A DNA stretch of 55,358 bases from an uncultured Planctomycetota bacterium (GTDB lineage Bacteria > Planctomycetota > Planctomycetia > Pirellulales > Thermoguttaceae): assembly GCA_902786505.1 (NCBI GenBank), contig CADACS010000010.1:1-55358 (forward strand). Reading direction: 5' to 3'. Position 1 is the stretch's first letter, and the number at the start of each line of letters is the position of its first letter. Shown one piece after another: positions 14,663 to 24,200 of this stretch. Position numbers and translations under genes: made by a program. Below the pieces are notes generated by a model. That model was not told the DNA's origin. It did not search any database and worked only from the letters and a program-made list of their open reading frames with translations.

Positions 14663-16264
14663 ATGGACGATCGCTTACTATCGGAACGCGCCGTCGACTT
14701 AGAGACGATCGCCAAGGCGGTTTCCCAACGCCTTTCTGAGTCGTTGAAATCGGGAGAGCGTCTCGACAACGTGGAAATGGCGACGTTCCCACTGCCTCAC
14801 GTCGCGACTTTCCAAGGATTCGCAAACACGCTCGCGAAGACGTATTGGACGACGGACGAGGCGATGAAGAACGCGTGGGAAAACGCGCGCTTCATGAAGA
14901 ACGACCTCGCCGTTATGGAGTGCGTGGAAATGCGGCGTCGTTCCGTCGCGCTCCTCGAATGGCGCGTTGTCCCCGACAACCCCGACAATCAAGCGCAAAA
15001 CGACGCCGCAAGCGCGGTCGAAAAGATCATTAAACGCACGCCGCGCTTTATGCAATTGAGAGAGAATCTGCTCTACGCGCTCTGGTACGGGAAATACGGC
15101 GCGCAATTGCAATGGGGACGCGCGCTCGTCGACGGGGAGCCGCGATATTACGTCCGATCGTGGATCCCGGTGAACGGCGACAAGATCGTTTACAAGACGC
15201 TGGAAGGCGCGCCGTATGAAGAGGAACGCGTCGGCATTCGTATCGGATACGCGCAAGGCGCTCTCGAAGAGAAATACGACGGACAGATCGGACCGACCGA
15301 TCGCGGACTAGCGTACTTCCTAACCGACGAACAACGCGATCGGTTCATTATTCACCATCACATGATCGAGGACGGCGACTACGACGACCCGTATAGCGGC
15401 GGTTCGATCTACGGAGTCGGCATTCGTTCGCGCATCTTCTGGACGTGGTATCTCATGAAGGAGACGCTCGCGTGGCTAATGGAGTACATTGAGCGATCCG
15501 CGACCGGGTTTGAAATCTGGTATTACCCGGCGGGAAACGAACGCGCGCGCGACGCGATTAAGAAGGCGGCGGAAGATCGCGTCGGACACAGCGGCAATAT
15601 CGTCCTCGTGCCTCAAATGGAAGGGCAAAGCGGCCCGTCGTACCAAATGCAACGCATTGAACCGTCGATGAGCGGCGCCGAAGTCTGTATCTCTATCGTC
15701 AAAGAGTTCTTCCAACATCAGATCAAACGATACATTCTAGGGCAGACGCTAACGACCGAAACCGGCGCGACGGGGCTAGGGTCGAACGTCGCGACAATCC
15801 ACCTTGAGACGTACTTGCAGATCATTAAATACGACGCGATCAACCTTGAAGAGACGTTGACGCGCGATCTCGTGGAGAAGATTCGCAAGTTCAACTTCCC
15901 TGAACTCGAAGAAAACAGCCTCTATTTCAAGATCGAAACGGAAGAGATCGACCATCACGACAGGTTGCAGTCGATCATGGCGCTTTACAACATGGGCGCG
16001 CCGATCTCTACGGAACAAGCGTTGTCCGCAGCCGGAATGACGATGCCGAAGGACGACGAAGACAAACTAATTAACCCGGCGGTCGAGTCCTTTAGGGCGA
16101 ACAACCAACAAGGCGCGCAAGGCGGTGGCAATCCGCTCGCGCAACTCCTCGGCGCCGGAGGCGGGGGAGGACAGTCAGAACAAAGCGAAAGTCCCCAAAA
16201 AGAGCAGTCTGAACAAGAGCGCGCTGAACCGCAACAGCAAGCGCACCCACAACGCGGAGAATAG
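14663..16264 (+). CDS. Portal protein, Mu-type (DUF935)
   Basis: This 533-residue protein forms the dodecameric DNA channel at one capsid vertex. It has the Mu gp29/DUF935 pattern: an N-terminal region with CVEMRRRSVALLEWRVVP, a central YGKYGAQLQWGRALVDGEPR block, SRIFWTWYLMKETLAWLMEY (stem region) and the diagnostic KRYILGQTLTTETGATGLGSN. The C-terminus is a low-complexity Gly/Gln/Glu tail (about 475-533) rich in GGGG and QSEQ, probably disordered. Length is normal for the family. The protease/scaffold and capsid genes follow, as in Mu-like head modules. Confidence 0.9.
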   Translation: MDDRLLSERAVDLETIAKAVSQRLSESLKSGERLDNVEMATFPLPHVATFQGFANTLAKTYWTTDEAMKNAWENARFMKNDLAVMECVEMRRRSVALLEWRVVPDNPDNQAQNDAASAVEKIIKRTPRFMQLRENLLYALWYGKYGAQLQWGRALVDGEPRYYVRSWIPVNGDKIVYKTLEGAPYEEERVGIRIGYAQGALEEKYDGQIGPTDRGLAYFLTDEQRDRFIIHHHMIEDGDYDDPYSGGSIYGVGIRSRIFWTWYLMKETLAWLMEYIERSATGFEIWYYPAGNERARDAIKKAAEDRVGHSGNIVLVPQMEGQSGPSYQMQRIEPSMSGAEVCISIVKEFFQHQIKRYILGQTLTTETGATGLGSNVATIHLETYLQIIKYDAINLEETLTRDLVEKIRKFNFPELEENSLYFKIETEEIDHHDRLQSIMALYNMGAPISTEQALSAAGMTMPKDDEDKLINPAVESFRANNQQGAQGGGNPLAQLLGAGGGGGQSEQSESPQKEQSEQERAEPQQQAHPQRGE

Positions 16265-16266
16265 AT

Positions 16267-17976
16267 ATGGAAGCGTTAGTTATTACGAGCGACGATCTCG
16301 CTGAAATCCCGTTTGCAAGCGAAGCGTTCGACGACTTGCCGGTCGCGTCGACAACGAATCCGGACAAGATATTCAATTCAAACGACTACGAACTCTATGA
16401 GAACGTCCCGGTCTTTATCGAGCATACGCGCACGTTAAAGTCTGGCCGCACGCTGACGTTCGGACGCAAAGAGCTTGAAAGCGTCGTTGCGCGCTCGAAT
16501 CAGCGTATCGACGAGACCGGCGACTTTGCGCCGGTCGTCATCGGGCACACGAGCGACGACCCGGACGCGCCGAAGCCGCCGAAAATCGGCTGGGCGGGCC
16601 CGTTCCGTCTCGGCTGGCTGAGCGACAAGCGCGACAAATTGGCGATCCTCGCTGATTTCAGAATCGACAAAGACAAAGTTGGACTTCTCAAGGAGTACCC
16701 GCGCCGAAGCGCGGAGCTTTGGGCGGAAGACGATTATGCGGACATGTACCTCGACCCTATTTCTCTACTCGGCGCGGACACGCCGTGGGGCGATATGGGC
16801 GTGCTGTACGCGAAACAAAACGGCGGGGTTGAGAAGATTTGCTATTCGATCGCGCCGCAAGCGCCGGGCGCTTACAACGTCGGCGGGTTACCGAAGCCGG
16901 TTTCCGGCTGTAAAGACAAATGCAAAGAGAGGTATGCAATGAGCGATTACGACGCGCTATCCGGAGATCAACGGCAAATAGCGCAAACGATCGTTAAGGC
17001 GATCTTCGACTCTCCTGAGTTCAATTACATTCGGCGACAGATGAAACGAGACGCCGACGACGTAGCGGAAGACGGATTGGACGAAGATCAACTTGGGCAA
17101 GACTCGCCGGGCTTTGACGCGTCGCAAGGAGACGAGACGGCGGGACGCGTCGACGTCGCGCCGCAAGCGGAACGCGTTCCGGAAGAAGACGACGACAAGG
17201 CGCGTTACGACGCGGCGGAAGAAATGGGCGCGGAACAAGTCGACTACGCAGGCGCGGACGACGACGAGACTGACGAAGACTTCGGCGATGACGAACCCGA
17301 CGACGAGTCTCTTGACGATCCCGACGACGCAGGGAGCGGAGCGAGTCTTATCGACGACGCGAACGAAGAACCAACTGACGATTACGGGGAATACGACGAC
17401 ACAGACGACGTATACGACCCCAACGAAGACGAGGATATTACCCCCGTCTACGACGACGACAATTACGAGGAAGACGACGTTGACGGCGTTGACGACGACG
17501 ACCTTTATGAAACCGATAACGACGGAGACACTGTTATGAAACTCAGAGAGAAAGTCGCGGAATTGGAGATGAAGATCCAGCGACTCGAAAAGGCGTTTGA
17601 CTACACGACCGATAAAGTCGTCTCTCGCGAACGCTATTCCCGCTTGCGTTCGTTGCGCGGCTCTTACGTCTTTGACGAGCAAAAGGAGCGTGAACGTTGC
17701 AAGTACAACAAGATGTCGGACTCGCAATTCGACGCGCGTTGTCGTGAAATCCAAACGAACTATCGGCGCGTTCCGACTGAAATCAACATCCCGGGGCGTC
17801 TGGTCTCCGGCGCGCCCGCGCAATTCGCCGAACGTCCCGGCGCGATTCAGTACTCGAAAGAACGCGCCTCGGAACTGGAACGCGCCGTTGCGAAACGCGC
17901 GGAAGAGAACGCGCAACGCGGAGTCTATCAGCCCTCTGAACAGATTCGCGCGGAACTTGCCAAACAATTCGACTAG
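16267..17976 (+). CDS. Prohead protease/scaffold-type fusion
   Basis: A 569-residue protein two bases after the portal. The N-terminal 215 residues resemble Mu-like capsid maturation proteases: a VPVFIEHTRT strand, PVVIGHTSDDPDAPK (with a conserved-looking histidine) and an RRSAELW element that matches the RRS motif seen in these proteins. Residues about 265-430 are extremely acidic (long Asp/Glu runs such as DDDETDEDFGDDEPDDESLD) and surely disordered. About 430-465 form a coiled coil (KLREKVAELEMKIQRLEKAF), and the rest is basic and helical. This is the organisation of a protease joined to an internal scaffold. Catalytic residues are not certain. Confidence 0.7.
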   Translation: MEALVITSDDLAEIPFASEAFDDLPVASTTNPDKIFNSNDYELYENVPVFIEHTRTLKSGRTLTFGRKELESVVARSNQRIDETGDFAPVVIGHTSDDPDAPKPPKIGWAGPFRLGWLSDKRDKLAILADFRIDKDKVGLLKEYPRRSAELWAEDDYADMYLDPISLLGADTPWGDMGVLYAKQNGGVEKICYSIAPQAPGAYNVGGLPKPVSGCKDKCKERYAMSDYDALSGDQRQIAQTIVKAIFDSPEFNYIRRQMKRDADDVAEDGLDEDQLGQDSPGFDASQGDETAGRVDVAPQAERVPEEDDDKARYDAAEEMGAEQVDYAGADDDETDEDFGDDEPDDESLDDPDDAGSGASLIDDANEEPTDDYGEYDDTDDVYDPNEDEDITPVYDDDNYEEDDVDGVDDDDLYETDNDGDTVMKLREKVAELEMKIQRLEKAFDYTTDKVVSRERYSRLRSLRGSYVFDEQKERERCKYNKMSDSQFDARCREIQTNYRRVPTEINIPGRLVSGAPAQFAERPGAIQYSKERASELERAVAKRAEENAQRGVYQPSEQIRAELAKQFD

Positions 17977-17992
17977 CGAAAGGGTTTAAATC

Positions 17993-18406
17993 ATGGCGAA
18001 CATTACGCAATACGTCGCGGGCGGCAATATCTACCCGTGCCGATTCATAACGCAAAGCTCGGCGGCTCCTTTTACCGTCAATCAGGCGGACGACACGTCG
18101 ACGTTGATCGTCGGGATCGCGGCGGAAGGAACGTCCGTCGTTCCGATCGACGGATACACGAACGCGTCGAGCGTTTACGCCGCGACGGAAGGGCTCGCCG
18201 TTCCTTACTGGGGCGAACACGACGAGTGCCTCCTTGAAGTCGCGGAAACGTGCGACGCCGGCGCGCTCTTGTCCCCCGACGCGAACGGCAAAGGCGTCGT
18301 TTCGTCGACCGCTGGCGCGCCGATCGGCGCTCGCGCGTTGGAACCGGCGACCGCCGCAGGTCAGAAAATCCGCGTCGCCGTTGAATTTCAACGCGTCGTT
18401 TCTTAG
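17993..18406 (+). CDS. Head decoration (capsid cement) protein
   Basis: A 137-residue, small-residue-rich beta protein between the protease/scaffold and major capsid genes. The pattern of short strands with repeated gly/ala turns (NQADDTSTLIVGIAAEGT; GALLSPDANGKGVVSSTAG; GQKIRVAVEF) is that of the DUF2190-like cement proteins that trimerise on the capsid surface. AAAGGG precedes the ATG at 17993. Confidence 0.75.
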   Translation: MANITQYVAGGNIYPCRFITQSSAAPFTVNQADDTSTLIVGIAAEGTSVVPIDGYTNASSVYAATEGLAVPYWGEHDECLLEVAETCDAGALLSPDANGKGVVSSTAGAPIGARALEPATAAGQKIRVAVEFQRVVS

Positions 18407-18433
18407 TCCTCGATTGAAAGGGAACCGCTTATC

Positions 18434-19465
18434 ATGGCAATCACTCCTCAATATCCATCTGGGTACAACACATATGTGCCCAATACGCAAGCGACCAATA
18501 ACCTGATTATTGACTTCGCGCGCAATATCGATCAATTCAAGCTCAATCAGTACACTCAGACGATTAAGGTCTCTGAAAACGTCGGAATGTACACGCGCAT
18601 GACAAACGAGGTCTGCTCCCGGTTTCTGAACGGGAACGACAGCGTTTGGGCGGACGCGACGGAACGACCGCTCGGGAACCAAAATCTCGAGTCGTTCGCT
18701 AATGAAACGTACCGAACGATTCGACGAACGTTCCCGGTTACGCTCGGCTATCTCGCTTCGCAACAAGCGTCGTGGAATATGACCGCGCAATATCAGCGGA
18801 TTCTCGGCACGCAAGCGATGACGGCGCGCTCTTGCCTTGTCGTCGACGCGCTCCTCGACGCGAGCGCTTACGACGCTTCTCACGTGTTCAACGTAACGAC
18901 GAAATACGGCGCCTGGAACGAGTCGCTCACCGCTAGCGGCTACATTAAGCAGACGATCTACGACGCGGTGAACACGATTCTAAAAGACACGCTCGGGTGC
19001 GTTCAGCAAAAAGACCTCATGCTCGTTATTAGCGCGGAAGCCGCCGCGAAACTCATGCAGTCGCAAGAGATCGTGGATTACATCAAAGGCTCTCCCGACG
19101 CGTGGAAAATGACGACCGGACAACTCGCTAGCGGGCCGTACGGACTCCCGGAAACGCTCTACGGTCTGAAAGTCGTCGTCGAAGACGGCGTTAAGGTTAC
19201 CTCGAAAAAAGGCTCGGCGCGCGCGACCGACTGGCTCTGGCCGAAAGACAAGGCGGTTATCGTTTCGCGACCGGGCGGCATTACGGGCATGCAAGGGCCG
19301 AACTTCTCAACGTGCGTCATCTTTGCGCGCGAGGAAATGACGGCGGAAACCTTTGACGACGCGAAGAACCGACGCACGATTCTCTCGGTTACGGAAGACT
19401 ACTGCGCGAAAGTTATCGCGCCGGTTTCCGGCGTCGTGCTTACGAATCTATTCTCGGCGTCGTAG
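18434..19465 (+). CDS. Major capsid protein
   Basis: This 343-residue protein builds the head shell, with an expected HK97 fold. Support comes from position (after portal, protease and cement protein) and length. It also has a LVISAEAAAKLMQSQEIVDYIK helix-strand block, an LPETLYGLKVVVEDGVKV P-domain strand pair, and a C-terminal TILSVTEDYCAKVIAPVSGVVLTN strand as in Mu-type capsid proteins. No N-terminal scaffold domain is present, consistent with a separate scaffold upstream. GAAAGGGA lies ahead of the ATG at 18434. Confidence 0.88.
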   Translation: MAITPQYPSGYNTYVPNTQATNNLIIDFARNIDQFKLNQYTQTIKVSENVGMYTRMTNEVCSRFLNGNDSVWADATERPLGNQNLESFANETYRTIRRTFPVTLGYLASQQASWNMTAQYQRILGTQAMTARSCLVVDALLDASAYDASHVFNVTTKYGAWNESLTASGYIKQTIYDAVNTILKDTLGCVQQKDLMLVISAEAAAKLMQSQEIVDYIKGSPDAWKMTTGQLASGPYGLPETLYGLKVVVEDGVKVTSKKGSARATDWLWPKDKAVIVSRPGGITGMQGPNFSTCVIFAREEMTAETFDDAKNRRTILSVTEDYCAKVIAPVSGVVLTNLFSAS

Positions 19466-19467
19466 TC

Positions 19468-19983
19468 ATGACCTTTACTGCGGACGACATGATCGCGCGA
19501 TTCGACGCGCGGATGCTGACTCGTCTATGTTTCGACGACGACCAAGCGCACCACGCGTCGGAGCTTGCCAATTCGTCTATCTTACGCGCCGCGCTCGACG
19601 ACGCGTCCGGCGAATTAAAGGCGGCTCTGACCGTCGCGGGAATGTACGACGAGAAACAACTGAACTCATTAACAGCCGAATCGCAAGCGCTCGCGAAGAG
19701 GATCGTTTGCGAACTAGCCGCCGCGTTTCTGTACTCGCGACGCGGCGGAGAAGCTCGTGAAACGGTTGAACAATTGCGAACGGGCGCGGAAACGTACCTC
19801 GACCGTTTGCGAAAAGGCGAACGTCTCTTTTCTATTGTGAATAGCGACGTTAAAGAAGAAGCCGGTCGCCCAGAACTGTTGGAGCCGACGCGCGTGGAAC
19901 TGGAGAACCTCAACGGGATAACCCACCGCGCGCGAACCTACTTCGGCGGAGTCGGCGACCGATTGCATAAAAGAAATAGTTAG
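19468..19983 (+). CDS. Head-tail connector (DUF1320/gp36-like)
   Basis: A 171-residue, mainly helical protein beginning MTFTADDMIARFDARMLTRL, which fits the start of Mu gp36-like connectors ('-t-dd-i-rfg---l--L'). Several helices follow (RAALDDASGELKAALTVAGM; SQALAKRIVCELAAAFLYSR), and the tail is more variable. Position right after the capsid gene is standard for a head-completion protein. Confidence 0.7.
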   Translation: MTFTADDMIARFDARMLTRLCFDDDQAHHASELANSSILRAALDDASGELKAALTVAGMYDEKQLNSLTAESQALAKRIVCELAAAFLYSRRGGEARETVEQLRTGAETYLDRLRKGERLFSIVNSDVKEEAGRPELLEPTRVELENLNGITHRARTYFGGVGDRLHKRNS

Positions 19984-19992
19984 AGGTGATCT

Positions 19993-20607
19993 ATGATTAT
20001 TTGTGTAGACGGACCCGCGCATATCTATATCGGCGCGGCGAATTGTGGGGCTCCTCCCGCCGCCGTGGCGGATGTGAAGGCAACAGCCTCTAAGGAACTT
20101 GGGATCACGGAAACCGGCGTGCAAGTCTCGATTCAGAACATGACGCACCGCGTCAATTCCGACGACATGGGCGGTTCCGAGGGCAACCCTACAGAACTAC
20201 TCTTTATGGGCGCGCAGGCGTCGATACGCGGCGTCTTGGTGAAGTATAACTCACTCGCCGTAGCCGATATTCTCACTGGATTGTTCGGCATGACGAACGA
20301 AGGCGATCTTATTCTGCCGGGAACGCCGGTGTTCTCTAGCGGACATGGATGTTGCCTTTTTGTCGAAGGTTTCGCCTCGGCTTTTTATTTTCCGCGTTGC
20401 GAGATGACTTCGCAACCGCGCGAGTTTAACGTCAGCACGACGGAGCGCAAGACGTCGTTCGGCTTTACCGCGTACCCGAGCTATCGAACAGTTGAGAATC
20501 AACCGGTTCCGTATTTGTTCTGGAAATTCACAGGCGGCGCAGGGTCGATGTACGAACCGCTTTGCAATGTTCCTGACAATACCAGCTACGGCGGTAGCCT
20601 TGGCTAA
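19993..20607 (+). CDS. Probable major tail tube protein
   Basis: A 204-residue beta-rich protein. The pattern 'TGVQVSIQN-MTHRVNSDD-MGGSEGNPTELLFMGAQASIRGVL' followed by a helix at NSLAVADILTGL is the strand-loop-strand layout of phage tail tube subunits. It lies directly upstream of the frameshifted chaperone pair and the tape measure, the usual siphovirus order. No separate sheath gene is recognised, so the tail is probably non-contractile. Confidence 0.65.
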   Translation: MIICVDGPAHIYIGAANCGAPPAAVADVKATASKELGITETGVQVSIQNMTHRVNSDDMGGSEGNPTELLFMGAQASIRGVLVKYNSLAVADILTGLFGMTNEGDLILPGTPVFSSGHGCCLFVEGFASAFYFPRCEMTSQPREFNVSTTERKTSFGFTAYPSYRTVENQPVPYLFWKFTGGAGSMYEPLCNVPDNTSYGGSLG

Positions 20608-20637
20608 CTAGCGCATTCAAAACGACGGAGGAACGCA

Positions 20638-21180
20638 ATGTTTTTATTTGATCTACTCAAAGCCCGGAAACGCGCGCGCCGACAGAGTTACGACTTTCGG
20701 CGCGGCGTTTATTATTACGAAACCACGGACGGCGTGATTATTCGCGCCGACCCGCTACAAACGTACGCGAAGCTCAAAGAGATCGGGTTCGACGTGCTTA
20801 CGGAAGAAATAAACGGCGCGCTCGCGGGGAATGAAAAGAAGATACGTTCCTTTACGGACGGCGTTTGCGCCGCGTTCGGAGTCGTTCCATACAACGCGAC
20901 GCTCAACGCTGGCGTTACGACGCTCGATTGCGTGCGTCTGTACCTCGGCTTCTACTCATTCCTCGCAACCCTAAAAAAAAATGTTATCTTCTTGCACGAT
21001 TTTGTGCCGCGTTTGGAGGAACGCCTAGCGAATATTTACGCGTCGCCGGGCGCAGTCTCGGAGTTGAAGACCCCAGACTCTTCCTCGTCGGAATCGACCT
21101 CAACCTCGCCGGAGCCGCCGCAACCGCCGGACTCGCCGTCTTCTACGGAGCAAGCGGCGCCTTCAACGGATTCAATCTAG
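20638..21180 (+). CDS. Tail assembly chaperone, zero-frame product
   Basis: A 180-residue protein with a helical N-terminal part (about 1-125) and a low-complexity Ser/Pro/Thr tail. GGAGGAA precedes the ATG at 20638. It is the G-like member of the chaperone pair found upstream of tape measure genes in long-tailed phages. Ribosomes that slip at the A9 run at codon ~114 make the longer fusion instead. The zero-frame tail (SSSSESTSTSPEPPQPPDSP) is poorly structured, as expected where two frames overlap. Confidence 0.75.
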   Translation: MFLFDLLKARKRARRQSYDFRRGVYYYETTDGVIIRADPLQTYAKLKEIGFDVLTEEINGALAGNEKKIRSFTDGVCAAFGVVPYNATLNAGVTTLDCVRLYLGFYSFLATLKKNVIFLHDFVPRLEERLANIYASPGAVSELKTPDSSSSESTSTSPEPPQPPDSPSSTEQAAPSTDSI

Positions 21181-21278
21181 ACCTCTACAAGGCGTATTAC
21201 GGTCGCGACGACGAATACATCCAAGCTCGTTACGAACTCTGGAAAGAAATGAACTCTTGGGAACGCGATAATGGCTGA
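20638..21278 (+). CDS. Tail assembly chaperone, -1 frameshift fusion product
   Basis: The slip moves the ribosome from the zero frame (codons 1-114, 20638-20979) to the -1 frame (20979-21278), giving about 213 residues. The -1 portion (about 99 residues) has convincing coding character (NGFNLDLYKAYYGRDDEYIQ; RYELWKEMNSWERDNG). It has no start codon of its own near the slip, and ends seven bases inside the tape measure gene. This equals the G/GT arrangement of lambda and most siphophages, where the fusion recruits tail tube protein to the tape measure. Confidence 0.72.
20973..20981 (+). promoter_or_regulatory. Programmed -1 frameshift slippery run (nine A)
   Basis: The sequence reads CTA AAA AAA AAT in the zero frame, so the heptamer A AAA AAA is in the correct X XXY YYZ phase for a -1 slip. 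It is followed 180 bases later by the zero-frame stop. No strong downstream hairpin is obvious close by. Confidence 0.75.
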
Positions 21279-24200
21279 GCAACCTAAAAGCAACGGCGGC
21301 GTCGGCGCCGATCTCTCTAATACGCCTAATTTTGACAACGCGGGGAAGGACGTTGCCAAAGAGGTTGACTATTCCAGCGCGGGTGCGGAGAAAGAGAGGA
21401 TTGTAGAAGAAGTAAGAGAAGCGATTCGGTCGCACATAGCCGGAAACTACAATCGGCTGAAAGGTAATTTCCTTGGTAAGGTGGGTCAAGGGAAATCCAG
21501 AGAATACAGTCTTGAATGGCTCGTCGATTCGTTAGTTGCCACGCTCCGTTTGCAAGCCGAAGACTCTCTAAGACCTATAATCGACAAAGAATGGATGGAA
21601 AACAATTGGGACGACCACAAACAACTCTTATTCAGACATCTTTCTCGCGTAGATGCAGACGAAATCGCCAAGGATTACGTCTATTCAATGCTTTTTGATA
21701 AAAACGGCGAACCTACGGACGACCTTCGTGAATTTGTTTTCACTACGTTTATGCCAGACATACGAAAGGGATATGAACCTCAGTACAGCCGAGAGGAATA
21801 TAAAAAATATATTCCAGAGTCTTTTTCCAAAAATCAAAAGGCAAAGGTTCTGAAATATGTCGACGAACTTTACGACGTGCTAGAATCTCATCCCCAAGAC
21901 TCTCAATCTGACGTTGTTCCCGAACCGTCCCAATCGGCTGACAACGCGCAACAGTCGCAAGCAGAGTCAGAGATCGGCGCCGACCTAGCGGACGTTCCGT
22001 CCGCTCCGGAAGCAGGCGCCGTCGTTAGCGACGTTCCAGAACCGCCGCAACCGGCGGAGAGCGCACAGCCTCCCATGCCGTCAGAGAGTCAAGCGCCAGC
22101 GCAAGAGCCTGCGGACGCTATCGGGCAAGAGGTCGACGATCAGGTCAAAAGCTTTTTGGACAGCATATACGACGAAGCGGTAAAATATGCGACCGTTAAA
22201 AAACCTCGTAAGGATAGTTTTGACAGTTTTATTTCAGATCTTCCATTTTATCTGACAACCGCCCTGAAGAAGAGAAAAATAGGCGGAAAAAACCGAGAAG
22301 CCAAAAACGAAAGGGCGCAAAAATATATCCTGTCTCGATACTTCGACGAGCATGGCGAACCGACGAAAGAGTTGGAAAAGCTGATAGAAGAAGTTCAACC
22401 GATATGGCCTAATAGCAACGTCGAGTTTGACGTTGAAACCTTTAGAAATCAAATTCCCGCCTGGTTTGGAACGGACGCAAAAGACAAAGCGATCCGTCTA
22501 TTCCGCGAGTACGCAATCGCTCAACTGGAGAACGGAACCGCTCAGTCCGCGCCTTCTACGCCAAGTCCTAACGCCAATCCGTCCCCGTCGCAGAACCCTG
22601 CGGAAGAAAATCCTGGTTCGTCGATAAAAATCCCCGACTTCATTGATTTTGCATATCACAAAGACAGTCTTGGCTACGAGCCGTTCGACGTAACCAAGAT
22701 GAAAAAAGAGCCGGAATACGGCGAAGGCTCCGCGACGGCGGAACACGAAGACAACCGAAAGCGAACGCAGGCGTTTGCGGAGTCGTTTTTGGAAGCCAAT
22801 CCGTTTGCGTCAGACCGGCGCATTCGGCAGGAGGCGCGAAAAAACGGGGTTGATATTACCGCTACAAAATGGCTCGACGCGGTGCGCGAAAGGATTTTCT
22901 CGGCAACCGGGTTCGCCCCGACTCCGGCGCAACAGCAAATCGGCGACGCGCTGTACAGTCTGCTTGACAATCTTAACGCGGACGATGAAACGCGTTCGCA
23001 GTACATCCTCGATCTTGAGACGCAAGGAGCGATCTTCGATCGTCAACCGACGAAGGCGGGGTTCTTTGATCGTCATATTAAGTCGTCGGAATACAACAAA
23101 CGCAAGGAAGCCGTCGAACAAGAGCTAGTCCAAAAAGAGTCGAGACAGAAAACCGTACTCGGCGAAATGCAGACGGCGGCGGCAAACGGCGACAAGGAAG
23201 AGGTCGAAAGGCTTCAGAAGGAACTGAAAGAGCTTCAAAAGGAGATCGCCAATCTCAACGCAACGTTTCAGAGATTAAGGCTCGGTTTCAAGGACTTCGA
23301 CACGCCTAAAGAAAAAGCGGACGACTACGCTGGAAAAGCGAAAGAGTTAATGGAGGAGCTTAAAAGCGGGATCGACTCTATGACGGGGCAATGGAAAGGT
23401 GAAAAACCAATGTCTCCCGAACTTGAAGCCTATGTTAGAACGGACGACGAAGGGAAACGGCGCCGGATTCTAGGAGGAACGAAAGGGCGCGATCGACAAA
23501 ACGAAGACGAATTGATCGCACAATATATCGTCGGCGAAGAACAAAAGAAAGAGCGTCAGAAGTTCCAAAAGAAAGCGGAGAAAGAGTACAGACGATACCG
23601 ATACGCACAACGCGGTGAAAAGATTGGCGGCGCGATCGGACGCCCTCTCGCGTGGCTTGGGGACACACTACAGAGAAGCGGAAGTTACTTCGAAGGGGAA
23701 TTCTCCGACGATTTATCTCGCAAAGCTCAGGAAGAGCGTATGCTTGGCGCGTCAACAGGCCGAAGAACGCGCGGCAAAGTGAAAGGCTGGATTAACGACT
23801 CCTTAGCGTATGGGTCTCGTTCGTTAGGGAGCGTAGAATCCGGTATTGGCAAGTTTTTTTCTGCCTCAAAAGGTGTGTTAGGAAAAGTCGGCGGCGCGAT
23901 GGGGACGGCGGCGGGCGCTCTTGCCGGCCCTGTCGGCGCTGTTATTACAGCGATCACCGCCGTTGTTACCGCGATTAAATGGGGAGTCAAACAGATCGAC
24001 GCGTCCGTTCAGAAGGCGTTTCAATCCGCGCCGTTTAACGGAAGAATTGCGGCGGCTAAAATGCAGTACGAAGGAGAAGAGTTCTCACGAAAACAACGTT
24101 TTGCGGCAGGCACGGAGGAGTCTAGCGTTGAACTGATTGAGGCGTGGAGCAAACTTCGAGAAGAAACGTTGGAGATGAGAATTGCATGGCGCAATTTAAT

